The notes under the pieces: generated by a model | Seen by the model: only the letters and a program-made list of their open reading frames with translations | Told to the model about the DNA's origin: nothing | Databases searched by the model: none | Origin: Streptomyces albidoflavus | GTDB lineage: Bacteria > Actinomycetota > Actinomycetes > Streptomycetales > Streptomycetaceae | Assembly: GCF_000719955.1 (NCBI RefSeq) | Contig: NZ_JOII01000001.1 | Location: forward strand, 62,001-126,000 | DNA: 64,000 nucleotides | Direction: 5' to 3' | Shown here: one piece after another, positions 32,492-41,131 of the stretch | Layout of the letters: every line of letters starts with the position of its first letter | Numbering within the stretch: position 1 is the stretch's first letter | Program-made: the position numbers and the translations under genes

Positions 32492-35400
32492 ATGCCCACC
32501 GACCGTCACGTCTGCCCTCCGACTCCTGAGGACGGCATGCTCCCGGAACTCATCCGCGCCCACGCCCGGCGCCACCCGCACCGCGAGGCCGTCGTGGCCG
32601 GGCACCGGCGGCTCAGCTACGCGGAGCTGAGCCGGCGGGCGGACGCGCTCGCCCTGCTGCTGCGCTCCCACGGCGTCGGGCGGGGGTCCGTGGTCGCCGT
32701 CCATCTGGAGCGGTCGGCGGACGTGGTGGTCGCCGTGGCGGCGGTGCTCGGCGCCGGCGCCGCGTACACCGTCGTGGAGCCGGCGACGCCGGTCGCGCAC
32801 GGCACCGACGCCCTGGCCCGCCTCGGCGCCGATCTGGTGCTGGCCGCGCCGGAGCACGAGCGGGACCTCGCCGGCGCCGGGCTGCCGGTCCTCGTCGCCC
32901 CGGCCGGCGAGGCGGTGCCCGCCGGCCCCGGCGGCGAGGAGTACCCGCCCTCTCCGGGGGCCGTAGCGGACAACGATGTCGCCTATGTGCTGTACACGTC
33001 GGGTTCGACCGGCACCCCCAAGGGCGTCATGGTCACCCACGCCAACATCCGGCACTACACCGTCTCGCTCCTGGACCGCCTCGGCATCACGGAGCCCCTG
33101 CGGTACGCGCACGTCACCACGCTCGGCGCCGACCTCGGCAACACCTGCCTCTTTCTCGCCCTGTGGACCGGCGGCACCCTGCACCTCGTCGACGACGCGA
33201 CCCGGCGCGACCCACGGGGCCTCCTCGACCACCTGCGGGCCGAGCGGGTGGACGTGCTCAAGACCACGCCGTCCCACTGGAACGCCATGGAGGACGGCTT
33301 CGGCGACGCCCCGGCCGACGGCCCCGTCCTGCGTTTCCTCCTGCTCGGCGGCGAACTGCTCGGTGTCCCCCAGGCACGCCGCGTCCTGGCGTCCGGCGTC
33401 ACCCGCGTCCTGGTCAACCACTACGGCCCCACCGAGACCACCGTCGGCGTCGCCGCCCACGTGCTGCGCGGCCCGGCCGCCCTCGACGGCCTCGCCCCCG
33501 ACGCCCGCTCCGTCCCCATCGGCACCCCGTTCGGTGCCACCACGCTGCTGCTGCGCACGGACGACGGCCGGCTCGCCGGACGCGACGCGGTGGGCGAACT
33601 CCTCGTCGCCGGTCCCTCCGTCGCCCGTGGCTACCGCGACGCCCCCGAGGCGACCCGGGCGGCCTTCGCCGAGGACCCGGCGCTGCCGGGGGCCGGCCCC
33701 GTCTACCGCACCGGCGACCGGGTCCGGGCCGACGCCGACGGTGTCCTGGAGTTCCTCGGCCGGGGCGACCGCCAGGTGAAGATCAGCGGCTACCGGGTGG
33801 AACTCGGCCACGTGGAGGCGGGGCTGCGCCGCCTGCCCCGGGTCGCGCACGCCGCCGCCCTGCACCGGCCCGGCCGCAGACCGGCCCTGGTGGCGGCCGT
33901 GGTCCTCACCGGGACACCCCGCCGCGAAGGCGACGCGCTGCGGCGGGAGCTGGGGCCGCACCTTCCGGCCCACATGGTCCCCGACCGCGTCGTGGTGCTC
34001 GACGCCTTCCCGCTCAACGCCAACGGCAAAACCGACCACCGGGCGCTGGGCGCCCTGGTGGAGGAGCGGCTGGCCGACGAGCGGCGTCCGGTGCCCGAGG
34101 CCGCGTTCCCCACCGGGGACCCGCTCGTCGCCGAGGTGGCCCACGCCTGGGAACGCGCCCTGGGACACCGCGCGTTCGGCCCCGACGACGCCTTCCACGA
34201 GGCCGGCGGGACCTCCATCGACGCCATCCAGGTCATCGCCCACCTCCAGGCCGGCGGCCACCAGGTGGCCGCCGCGCGCTTCCTCGCCGAACCGACGGTC
34301 TCCGCGCTGGCCCGGCTCATCGCGGACGGCACCGCCGGGAGCGCCCTCGCACCGGGCGGGCCCGCCCGGCCGGTGGAGGAGGACGACACCGCGCTCTCCC
34401 CCGCCCAGCAGTGGTTCTTCGAGCGGCACTTCGCCGCGCCCGACCACTGGAACCAGGCCCTCCTCCTCGACGTCGCCCCCACCGTGCGGGCGGAGCGGCT
34501 GGCCGCCGCCGTCGAGGACGCCGTGGCCCCGCACCCGCTGCTGCGCACCGCGTTCCGCGACGGCCCCGGCGGGATCCGGAGGGTCGTCACCGACCCCGGC
34601 CCCGTCTTCAGCCGGTCCGCCCTGCCCGCCGGCGGCAGCGCGGCGGTCCAGGCGGCGATCCGCGACACGGCGGCCCTCCGCCAGGCCGAGATCAGCGTGC
34701 GGGACGGACGGCTCTTCAAGGCCCACCTCTTCCAGGGCGACGGCCAGGCCCATCTGCTGCTGATCGCCCACCACCTCGCCGTCGACGCGGTCTCCTGGCG
34801 CATCCTCGTCGGCGACCTCAGCCGCTCCTACGGGGTCCGGCTCCGCGGGGGCGTCCCCGACCGGCCCCCGGCCGACGGCTTCGGCGCCTGGGCCACCGAC
34901 CTGCGCGCCCGCCGGGAACAGCTCCGCGAGGACCTGTCGTACTGGGACGACCTGCGGCGCCTGCCCGTCCTCGGCCGGGACGACCCGGCCCCGGACGCCC
35001 CGGCCGGCGGTCCGGACGGCGCCGACAACACGGAGGGCGGGTCCCGGTCCGTCTGGTTCGGCCTGTCGCGGGCCGAGACCGAGGCGCTGGCCGAAAGCGC
35101 GGGAGCCCGTACCGGAGGCGGCACCCAGGACCTGCTCCTGGCCGCCTTCGCCCAGGCCCTGGCCGAGGCCGACGGGCGGGACGAACTCGTCGTCGACGTG
35201 GAGAGCCACGGACGCCGCTCCTTCCACGAGGCGATCGAGATCTCCCGGGTGGTGGGGTGGTTCACCTCCACCTTCCCGGTGCGGGTCGCCATCGCGCCGG
35301 GCGACGTGGAGACCACCGCCAAGGCGGTCGCCACGGCCCTGGACCGCGTGCCCCACCTGGGCATCGCGTACGGCCTGCACGCGGAGGGGCGCCGCGCCGA

Positions 35401-36886
35401 CCTCTGCTTCAACTACCTCGGCGGCTTCGCCCTGCCGCACGGCGACGAACTGGCCCCGGCCCTCTCCCGGTACGCGGTCGGACCCGTGCGCGGCGCCGCC
35501 AACGACCGGGTGCACGACCTCAAGCTGACGGCGCGCACCCACGAGGGCCGGCTGGTCGCCGACGTGTCGTACAGCCCCCGCCGGCACACCCCCGAGCGGA
35601 TGGCGGAGATCTGCCGCACCGCCGGCCGGCTGCTGCTCCGGTGGGCCGGGCTGCCGAGGACCGAGGTCGCGCCGGTCCACGAGCGCGGCTCCAGCACGGG
35701 GCTGCTGGCTCAGGTTCCCGAGGTCTTCCACACCGGGCCGGCCACCGCCGCCCGGCGGGAGTACACCGAGGTCCTGCTCACCGGGGCGACCGGGTTCATC
35801 GGCGCCCACCTGCTCCACCTGCTGCTGACCCGCACCCGGGCCCACGTCCACTGCCTGGTGCGCGCCGGCGACGACGCGGCCGCCCGCGAACGGCTGCGCG
35901 AGGTCCACGACTGGTACCTGCCCGAGGAGCCCCTGCGCGCCTGGGAGGACCGGGTCAGCGTGCACGCCGCCGACCTCGGCCGGCCCTCCTTCGGCCTGGC
36001 CGAGGAGACCCTGGACGGCCTGCGGCGGCGGACCGACGCCGTCTACCACCTGGCCAGCGACACCCGCCTCTTCGGCGACCGGGACTCCTTCGAGCGGCAG
36101 AACGTGGCACCGGTGCGGGAGCTGATCCGCCTCGCCGCCACCGGGCGCCCGAAGGACCTGCACTACATGTCGACCCTGGCCGTCTGCGGCGCGGGCGGAC
36201 CGGACGGCACGGTCGTCTTCTCGGAGGACAGCCTCAACGTCGGGCAGAGCTTCCTCAACGAGTACGAGCGCAGCAAGTACCGGGCCGAGCAGCTCGTCAG
36301 GGAGTTCGCCGACGGCGGCGGAGGCGGCTTCATCTACCGCTCGGGCAACGTCACCGGCCACTCGGTCACCGGACGCTTCCAGCGCAACGGCGGGGACAAC
36401 CGCCTGGTCCAGATGCTCCGTTCCTGCGCCCGGCTGGGCCGCGTCCCCGCCACCGGGGACCAGGGCGTCGTGCTCAGCCCGGTGGACCTCGTCGCCGAGG
36501 CCATGCTCGCCCTCTCCCTCAGCACCCGCGTCACCGGCGGCACCCACCACGTCGACGCGCACCAGGAGGTGGCCTACACCGAGCTGTTCGCCGCCATGCG
36601 GGAGGCGGGCTGCGCCCTGGAACCGACCGGAGCACGAGGCTTCGCCGCACTCTTCGGCGCCGCCCTGGAGCGGGGCGACGTCGACGAGACGCTCTCCCTC
36701 GCCCACTTCTGGGCCGGGCGCCCCGCCCGCGCCGTGCGCTACGACCACACGCGCACCCGGCGCGCGCTGGCAGACCTCGGTGTCGCCTTCCCGGTCCTGG
36801 ACCGGGCCTGGCTGCGCCGGTTCTTCACCGACCTGGTCCGGCGGGGCGAGCTGCCGTCCGGGACCCACAACAAGGAGTACGCATGA
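32492..36886 (+). CDS. Single-module NRPS, domain order A-T-E-R
   Basis: A 1464-residue synthetase that activates one amino acid, epimerises it and releases it reductively. Adenylation domain about 20-520: YTSGSTGTPKGVMVTH near 168-183, NHYGPTETT near 309, GDRQVKISGYRVELGHVE near 426, NANGKTD near 511. By hand alignment to GrsA the ten pocket residues are D-L-T-K-L-G-H-V-G-K, closest to Asp/Asn codes. Carrier domain: FHEAGGTSID with phosphopantetheine Ser575. Epimerisation domain about 615-1060: LSPAQQWFFE, HHLAVDAVSW, VVGWFTSTFPV, LCFNYLGGF. Reductase about 1090-1464: LLTGATGFIGAHLL, with catalytic Tyr1258 and Lys1262. There is no condensation or thioesterase domain. Predicted release is a D-Asp/Asn-derived alpha-aldehyde or alcohol. 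Confidence 0.95.
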   Translation: MPTDRHVCPPTPEDGMLPELIRAHARRHPHREAVVAGHRRLSYAELSRRADALALLLRSHGVGRGSVVAVHLERSADVVVAVAAVLGAGAAYTVVEPATPVAHGTDALARLGADLVLAAPEHERDLAGAGLPVLVAPAGEAVPAGPGGEEYPPSPGAVADNDVAYVLYTSGSTGTPKGVMVTHANIRHYTVSLLDRLGITEPLRYAHVTTLGADLGNTCLFLALWTGGTLHLVDDATRRDPRGLLDHLRAERVDVLKTTPSHWNAMEDGFGDAPADGPVLRFLLLGGELLGVPQARRVLASGVTRVLVNHYGPTETTVGVAAHVLRGPAALDGLAPDARSVPIGTPFGATTLLLRTDDGRLAGRDAVGELLVAGPSVARGYRDAPEATRAAFAEDPALPGAGPVYRTGDRVRADADGVLEFLGRGDRQVKISGYRVELGHVEAGLRRLPRVAHAAALHRPGRRPALVAAVVLTGTPRREGDALRRELGPHLPAHMVPDRVVVLDAFPLNANGKTDHRALGALVEERLADERRPVPEAAFPTGDPLVAEVAHAWERALGHRAFGPDDAFHEAGGTSIDAIQVIAHLQAGGHQVAAARFLAEPTVSALARLIADGTAGSALAPGGPARPVEEDDTALSPAQQWFFERHFAAPDHWNQALLLDVAPTVRAERLAAAVEDAVAPHPLLRTAFRDGPGGIRRVVTDPGPVFSRSALPAGGSAAVQAAIRDTAALRQAEISVRDGRLFKAHLFQGDGQAHLLLIAHHLAVDAVSWRILVGDLSRSYGVRLRGGVPDRPPADGFGAWATDLRARREQLREDLSYWDDLRRLPVLGRDDPAPDAPAGGPDGADNTEGGSRSVWFGLSRAETEALAESAGARTGGGTQDLLLAAFAQALAEADGRDELVVDVESHGRRSFHEAIEISRVVGWFTSTFPVRVAIAPGDVETTAKAVATALDRVPHLGIAYGLHAEGRRADLCFNYLGGFALPHGDELAPALSRYAVGPVRGAANDRVHDLKLTARTHEGRLVADVSYSPRRHTPERMAEICRTAGRLLLRWAGLPRTEVAPVHERGSSTGLLAQVPEVFHTGPATAARREYTEVLLTGATGFIGAHLLHLLLTRTRAHVHCLVRAGDDAAARERLREVHDWYLPEEPLRAWEDRVSVHAADLGRPSFGLAEETLDGLRRRTDAVYHLASDTRLFGDRDSFERQNVAPVRELIRLAATGRPKDLHYMSTLAVCGAGGPDGTVVFSEDSLNVGQSFLNEYERSKYRAEQLVREFADGGGGGFIYRSGNVTGHSVTGRFQRNGGDNRLVQMLRSCARLGRVPATGDQGVVLSPVDLVAEAMLALSLSTRVTGGTHHVDAHQEVAYTELFAAMREAGCALEPTGARGFAALFGAALERGDVDETLSLAHFWAGRPARAVRYDHTRTRRALADLGVAFPVLDRAWLRRFFTDLVRRGELPSGTHNKEYA

Positions 36887-37641
36887 CGGACAAGCGCATC
36901 GCTGTCGTGACGGGTGCCTCCTCGGGCATCGGCCGCGCCGTGGCCCGCCGGTTCGCCGAGGACGGCCTGCGGGTGGTCGCGGCCGGCCGGCGCGAGGAGG
37001 CACTCGCCTCGCTGGCGCGGGAGGCGGCGGAGCTGCCCGGAGCCGTCCTCCCGCACCCCGGGGACATGAACGGCGAGGGGTACGCGGGAGAGCTGCTGGA
37101 CGCCGCCGGCCGCGAGTGGGGCGCGCCGAGCGTCTTCGTGCTCTCGGCCGGACGCGGCCTGCCCGGCACCGTACTGGGCTCCGACGCCGGCCAGTGGCAG
37201 GGCCTCATCGAGTCCAACGTGACCTCGGTCCTCCACCAGCTGCGGGCCTGCGGCAGCCTCTTCCGGAGCCACGCCGAGCAGGACGGCGGCCGGCAGGTGC
37301 GGGACATCGTCGTCATCGGCTCCACCGTCGGCCGCCAGATCTCCGCCGCCAACCCGGTGTACGGCGCGACCAAGTTCGCGGTGCACTCCCTGGTGGAGGC
37401 GCTGCGCCAGGAGCTGTGCGCGCACAACATCCGCGTCACCCTGGTCGAGCCCGGCTTCGTCCGCTCCGGTTTCCAGGAGGCCGCCGGGTACGACATGGAG
37501 TGGTTCGCGAAGGTGGCGGAGGAGAACGGGCCGCTGCTGACCCCCGAGGACGTGGCCGAGACCGTCCGCTTCGTCGTCGGGCAGCCCGCCCACGTCCACC
37601 TCGACGACATCCGCATCCGCCCCACGCGGCAGAAGGGCTGA
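36883..37641 (+). CDS. Short-chain dehydrogenase/reductase of the biosynthetic cluster
   Basis: A 252-residue classical SDR. TGASSGIGRAVARRF at 10-24 binds NAD(P), GRREEAL suggests NADPH, and catalytic Ser (VVIGSTVG), Tyr and Lys (YGATK) are all present. The ending VHLDDIRIRPTRQ resembles the YdfG-type SDRs that act on 3-hydroxy acids and serine-like substrates. Overlaps the NRPS stop by four bases (ATGA) and has AAGGAG eight bases before its ATG, so it is tightly coupled to the NRPS. It probably reduces the aldehyde released by the R domain, or oxidises a hydroxyl group set by an oxygenase. Confidence 0.93.
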   Translation: MTDKRIAVVTGASSGIGRAVARRFAEDGLRVVAAGRREEALASLAREAAELPGAVLPHPGDMNGEGYAGELLDAAGREWGAPSVFVLSAGRGLPGTVLGSDAGQWQGLIESNVTSVLHQLRACGSLFRSHAEQDGGRQVRDIVVIGSTVGRQISAANPVYGATKFAVHSLVEALRQELCAHNIRVTLVEPGFVRSGFQEAAGYDMEWFAKVAEENGPLLTPEDVAETVRFVVGQPAHVHLDDIRIRPTRQKG

Positions 37642-37646
37642 GCCGC

Positions 37647-37718
37647 GTGGGCCACCCCGGCGGGAGTTCCGGCACCGGCCGGACGCTCTTCGTGGACGGC
37701 GGCCTCCGCGTCACGTGA
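37647..37718 (+). pseudogene. Possible relic of a second SDR C-terminus
   Basis: Just after the SDR stop, a different frame encodes 23 residues ending GTGRTLFVDGGLRVT before a stop. TG-x-T-L-F-V-DGG-L is the usual C-terminal tail of many classical SDRs, but the intact SDR here ends with another type of tail. The fragment may be the remains of a lost SDR gene, or chance. The ATP-grasp gene starts 47 bases later. Confidence 0.3.
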
Positions 37719-37765
37719 CCCTTCCCGACCGCGGGCCCCGCCCCCGCCCCATCCGAGGAGTCCCC

Positions 37766-39070
37766 TTGGTCCCGACAGCGCCGGACCGGTCGCCGAGCGG
37801 CCCGGACCGCCCGGTGGTCGTCCTCGTCGACGCCTACACCTCCGGCAAGTACCTGCCGCCGGAGTTCGCCGCCCTCGGAGCCGATCTCGTCCACGTGCAG
37901 AGCACGCCGGAGTTCATGCCGTCGATGCCCGCGCCGGACCTCGGCCCCTACCGGGCCGCCCTCGTCCACCAGGACGTGGACCGTACGGTGGCCCGGCTCG
38001 CCCCCTACCGGCCGGTGGCGGTGCTCGCCGGACAGGAGCCCGGGGTGGACCTGGCCGACGTCCTGGCCGAGCGGCTGGGCACGCCCGCCAACGGGACCGC
38101 GCTCTCGGCCGCCCGGCGCGACAAGTACGTCATGATCGAGACCCTGCGGGCCGCCGGGCTGCGCTGCGCCGACCAGGCCAGGAGCGGCGACGTGGACCGC
38201 CTCGTCGCGTGGGCGCGCACCCGGGGCTCCTGGCCGGTCGTGGTGAAGCCGCTGCGCTCGGCGGCGGGCGACTCGGTCTTCGTCTGCCGGGACACCGCCG
38301 AGGTGCGGCAGGCGGCCGAGGCCGTCCTCGCCGGGGAGACGATCTACCAGGAGAGCAACCACGAGGCCCTGGTCCAGAGCTATCTGCACGGCACCGAGTA
38401 CGTCGTCGACATGGTCTCCCGGGACGGGCGGCGCCACCTCTGCGGCGTGTGGGAGTACCAGAAGCGGCTGCTGCCCTCCGGGCGCAACATCTACGACCGG
38501 GAACGCCTCCTCGCCCACGACGAGGGACCGGCGCCGGCCCTCGCCGCGTACGTGAGCGCGGCGCTCGACGCCCTCGGCGTCCGGCACGGCCCCACCCACG
38601 CCGAGGTCATCATGACCCCGGAGGGCCCCGCCCTGGTCGAGGTGGGCACCCGGATCGCGGGCAACATGCACCCCGGCTTCCACGACGCGTGCGCCGGCGG
38701 CAACCAGGCGACGCTGACCGCGCTGGCCTACCTGGACCCCGAGACGTTCCACGCCCGCCACGCGGACCGCGGTTACCGGCGCCGGGCCCATGCCGTGTGC
38801 TGCACCACCCCCACCACCCAGGAGGGCCTGGTCGAGGGCGTCGACGAGGCGGCGGTCGCCGCGATCCGGGCGCTGCCCACCGTCCACGGGCTGAACCTCA
38901 AGCTCGGGCCGGGCCAGTACCTGCGCCCGACCGTCGACCTCTACACCAGCACCCTGCGCGTCTTCCTCCTCTCCGAGGACCCCGGCGCCCTCGCCCGGGA
39001 CCTGGAGCGCCTCGGGGAGCTGAAGGACCAGGTGTACCGCCTCCGAGACCGTCAGGAGAGTCTGCTGTGA
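37766..39070 (+). CDS. ATP-grasp ligase 1 of the biosynthetic cluster
   Basis: A 434-residue ATP-grasp enzyme of the amino acid ligase kind (BacD/carnosine-synthase-like). Visible parts are DKYVMIETLRAAGLRC (entry to the ATP-grasp), WPVVVKPLRSAAGDSVFVC (nucleotide lysine and glycine loop), VQSYLHGTEYVVDMVS (adenine region) and THAEVIMTPEGPALVEVGTR IAGNMHPG (metal-binding Glu/Asn pair). It would form an amide through an acyl phosphate. I chose TTG 37766 because GAGGAG lies five bases upstream; GTG 37715 in frame lacks a ribosome site. Overlaps ATP-grasp 2 by four bases. Confidence 0.9.
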   Translation: MVPTAPDRSPSGPDRPVVVLVDAYTSGKYLPPEFAALGADLVHVQSTPEFMPSMPAPDLGPYRAALVHQDVDRTVARLAPYRPVAVLAGQEPGVDLADVLAERLGTPANGTALSAARRDKYVMIETLRAAGLRCADQARSGDVDRLVAWARTRGSWPVVVKPLRSAAGDSVFVCRDTAEVRQAAEAVLAGETIYQESNHEALVQSYLHGTEYVVDMVSRDGRRHLCGVWEYQKRLLPSGRNIYDRERLLAHDEGPAPALAAYVSAALDALGVRHGPTHAEVIMTPEGPALVEVGTRIAGNMHPGFHDACAGGNQATLTALAYLDPETFHARHADRGYRRRAHAVCCTTPTTQEGLVEGVDEAAVAAIRALPTVHGLNLKLGPGQYLRPTVDLYTSTLRVFLLSEDPGALARDLERLGELKDQVYRLRDRQESLL

Positions 39071-40344
39071 CCACCGTCGTCGTCGCCGTCGTACCGTTCG
39101 CCTCGGTGCGCCCCGCCCATCTCGGCAAGGCAGCCGCCGCCCGGGGGCTCTCCCCCGTCTTCGTCGCCGTACGCGGCGCGCTGGGCGCGCCCGAACGCGC
39201 CGAGTACGCGGCGCTCGGCCCGGTCTTCGAGGTGGCGGAGGACGGCACCGGCGAGGCCGTCGCCGAGCTGCGCGCGCTGGACGCGGACGGCGTCATGACC
39301 TTCAGCGAGGGCCTGCTGCCCATGACGGCCACGCTCGCCGCCGCGCTGGAACTGCCGTACCACGACGCGGCGACCGTCACGGCGCTCACCGACAAGTGGG
39401 TGCAGCGGCGTACGCTCGCCGAGCGCGGGGTGGACACGGTCCGCAGCGCGCTGGTGACCAGCCGGGAGGAGGCCCTGGCGGTCCTCGCCGAACGCGGCGA
39501 GCCGGCCGTGGTCAAGCCGAAGCGCAGCCAGAGCAGCCGCGACACCTTCCTGGTCGGTCCGGGCGAGGAGCTGCCCGCCCCCGTCCGGCCCACGCCCGGG
39601 CAGCCGTTCGTCGTCGAGGAGTACCTGCGCGGGCGCGACGAGGGGGAGTTCGGCGACTACGTCTCGGTGGAGTCCCTGGTCGTCGGCGGTGAACCGGCAA
39701 CCCTGGGGGTGACCGGCAAGTTCCCCCTGCTGCCGCCCTTCCGCGAGCAGGGACAGTTCGTCCCCGCCCGGCTCGCCGCCCCCGACTGGGCGGCCGTGAC
39801 GCGACTGGCCTCGGACGCGGCCCGGGCCCTCGGCGTGGAACGGGGCCACGTCCACACCGAGATCAAGCTGACGCCTGCCGGACCGAAGATCATCGAGGTC
39901 AACGGCCGGCTCGGCGGCTTCATGCACGAGGTGTACGGCAGGGCGACCGGCCAGGACCTGGTGGAGCTGGGGCTGGCGGCGGCCTGCGGGCTGCCCGTCT
40001 CGCCCGTCGAGGCCCGCCGGGACGGCCCGGTCCACGTCCAGTACTGGAACCTGCCGCCGCGGTCGGGCGGAGAGCTGCTGGCCGTCGAGGGCGTCGAACG
40101 GCTCACCGCCGAGGAGGGCGTGGTCGGCCACCTCCCCCGGGTCGCCCCCGGGACCGTGCTGGAGCCCGCGGTGACCACCCACTTCATGGACATCGTCTCG
40201 GGCCGGGCCGACGATCACGCCGGGCTGCTCACGCTGCTGGACCGGGCGCTGCCGCACCTCCTGTTCGTCTACCGGCTGGCGGACGGCTCCACCGTCTCGT
40301 ACCGGGGTTCCCGACGCGGGCTCGTGCCCGTGGACGGTGCCTGA
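39067..40344 (+). CDS. ATP-grasp ligase 2 of the biosynthetic cluster
   Basis: A 425-residue second ATP-grasp protein, distinct from ligase 1. It has TDKWVQRRTLAERGVDTV, PAVVKPKRSQSSRDTFLVG, PFVVEEYLRGRDEGEFGDYV, VTGKFPLLPPFREQGQFVPA and HTEIKLTPAGPKIIEVNGR LGGFMHEVYG, the last giving the metal-binding Glu/Asn. Like ligase 1 it lacks a signal peptide and is cytoplasmic. Two different ligases in series suggest a product with at least two amide bonds formed outside the NRPS. Its GTG start overlaps the previous stop (GTGA). Confidence 0.9.
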   Translation: MTTVVVAVVPFASVRPAHLGKAAAARGLSPVFVAVRGALGAPERAEYAALGPVFEVAEDGTGEAVAELRALDADGVMTFSEGLLPMTATLAAALELPYHDAATVTALTDKWVQRRTLAERGVDTVRSALVTSREEALAVLAERGEPAVVKPKRSQSSRDTFLVGPGEELPAPVRPTPGQPFVVEEYLRGRDEGEFGDYVSVESLVVGGEPATLGVTGKFPLLPPFREQGQFVPARLAAPDWAAVTRLASDAARALGVERGHVHTEIKLTPAGPKIIEVNGRLGGFMHEVYGRATGQDLVELGLAAACGLPVSPVEARRDGPVHVQYWNLPPRSGGELLAVEGVERLTAEEGVVGHLPRVAPGTVLEPAVTTHFMDIVSGRADDHAGLLTLLDRALPHLLFVYRLADGSTVSYRGSRRGLVPVDGA

Positions 40345-40381
40345 CCACGCCTCGCGCACCACCACCTAGGAGGAGACCACC

Positions 40382-41083
40382 GTGAAAGGTTCCCCCAGCG
40401 TCAACCAGCCCAGAATCCGGGCCGTCACCAACTGGATCTTCCTGCGGGCGGCCGGCCCCGACCGCCCGCGCGTGATCCTGCCGGAGAAGGTCTTCCCGGC
40501 CGCCCGCGAGCTGGAGGAGCGGTTCCCGGCCCTGCGGGCCGAGATCGACGCCCTCCTGGAGAAGCGGACCATCCCCGCCTACGGCGCCTTCGACCCGGTG
40601 CGCGCGGCCCAGGTCTCCGAGGAGTGGAAGCTCTACTACGCCTACATGTACGGACAGTCCAACGAGCTGGCCCGCGACGAGGTCCCGACGCTGCTGTCGT
40701 TCGCGCAGTCCCGCCCCGAGGTGGTCAACGCCTTCGTCTCGATCCTGGACCCGGGCGTGGAACTGCCCCCGCACAAGGACCCGTACGCCGGTGTGCTCCG
40801 CTACCACCTCGGCGTCCGGGTGCCGCGGGAGAACCCGCCGCACATCCGCCTCGACCAGGACCGGCACACCTGGAAGGAGGGGGAGGGCCGGGTGCTCGAC
40901 GTCTCGGTCGAGCACGAGGTGGTCAACACCTCCGAGGAGCCGCGGGTCGTCGTGATCATCGACTTCAGGCGGCCGATGGGCTTCTTCGCCTCGGCGCTGA
41001 ACCGCTACATGCTCCGGCTCAAGCGCAAGTGGGCGCCCCAGTTCGTGGAGGCGTCCCGGTACGACGTGATGCACGCCGCCTGA
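40382..41083 (+). CDS. Aspartyl/asparaginyl beta-hydroxylase-type oxygenase
   Basis: A 233-residue member of the Asp/Asn beta-hydroxylase (Asp_Arg_Hydrox) family, 2-oxoglutarate and Fe(II) dependent. The core is complete: LPPHKDPYAGVLRYHLGVRV with iron ligand His131, TWKEGEGRVLDVSVEHEVVN with His178, then PRVVVIIDFRRPMGF with Arg188 for 2-oxoglutarate. This family uses two histidines and no carboxylate. It would hydroxylate the beta carbon of an Asp/Asn side chain, fitting the NRPS code. Start GTG 40382 follows GGAGGAG, one of the best ribosome sites in the window. Last gene of the cluster. Confidence 0.92.
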   Translation: MKGSPSVNQPRIRAVTNWIFLRAAGPDRPRVILPEKVFPAARELEERFPALRAEIDALLEKRTIPAYGAFDPVRAAQVSEEWKLYYAYMYGQSNELARDEVPTLLSFAQSRPEVVNAFVSILDPGVELPPHKDPYAGVLRYHLGVRVPRENPPHIRLDQDRHTWKEGEGRVLDVSVEHEVVNTSEEPRVVVIIDFRRPMGFFASALNRYMLRLKRKWAPQFVEASRYDVMHAA

Positions 41084-41088
41084 GACCG

Positions 41089-41129
41089 GCCGTTCCTCCC
41101 CGGACGCGCGGCGTCGGGGGAGGGACGGC
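41089..41129. terminator. Bidirectional terminator at end of the biosynthetic cluster
   Basis: An 18-bp stem (41089-41106 with 41112-41129; one G-T pair, one mismatch) and five-base loop sits between the convergent oxygenase and the sigma-linked membrane gene, so it can serve both. It marks the right border of the cluster. Confidence 0.75.
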
Positions 41130-41131
41130 TC

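Noticed and set aside
34390..35670. Reading the third NRPS domain as a condensation domain
   Set aside because: QQWFFE, HHxxxDxVSW with SW, VVGWFTS and FNYLG are E-type markers, and it follows the carrier domain.
32216..37003. Very long open frame of 1595 codons on the minus strand opposite the NRPS
   Set aside because: Antisense shadow typical of GC-rich DNA; Gly/Val/Asp/Arg-rich with no domain, while the plus strand encodes a complete NRPS.
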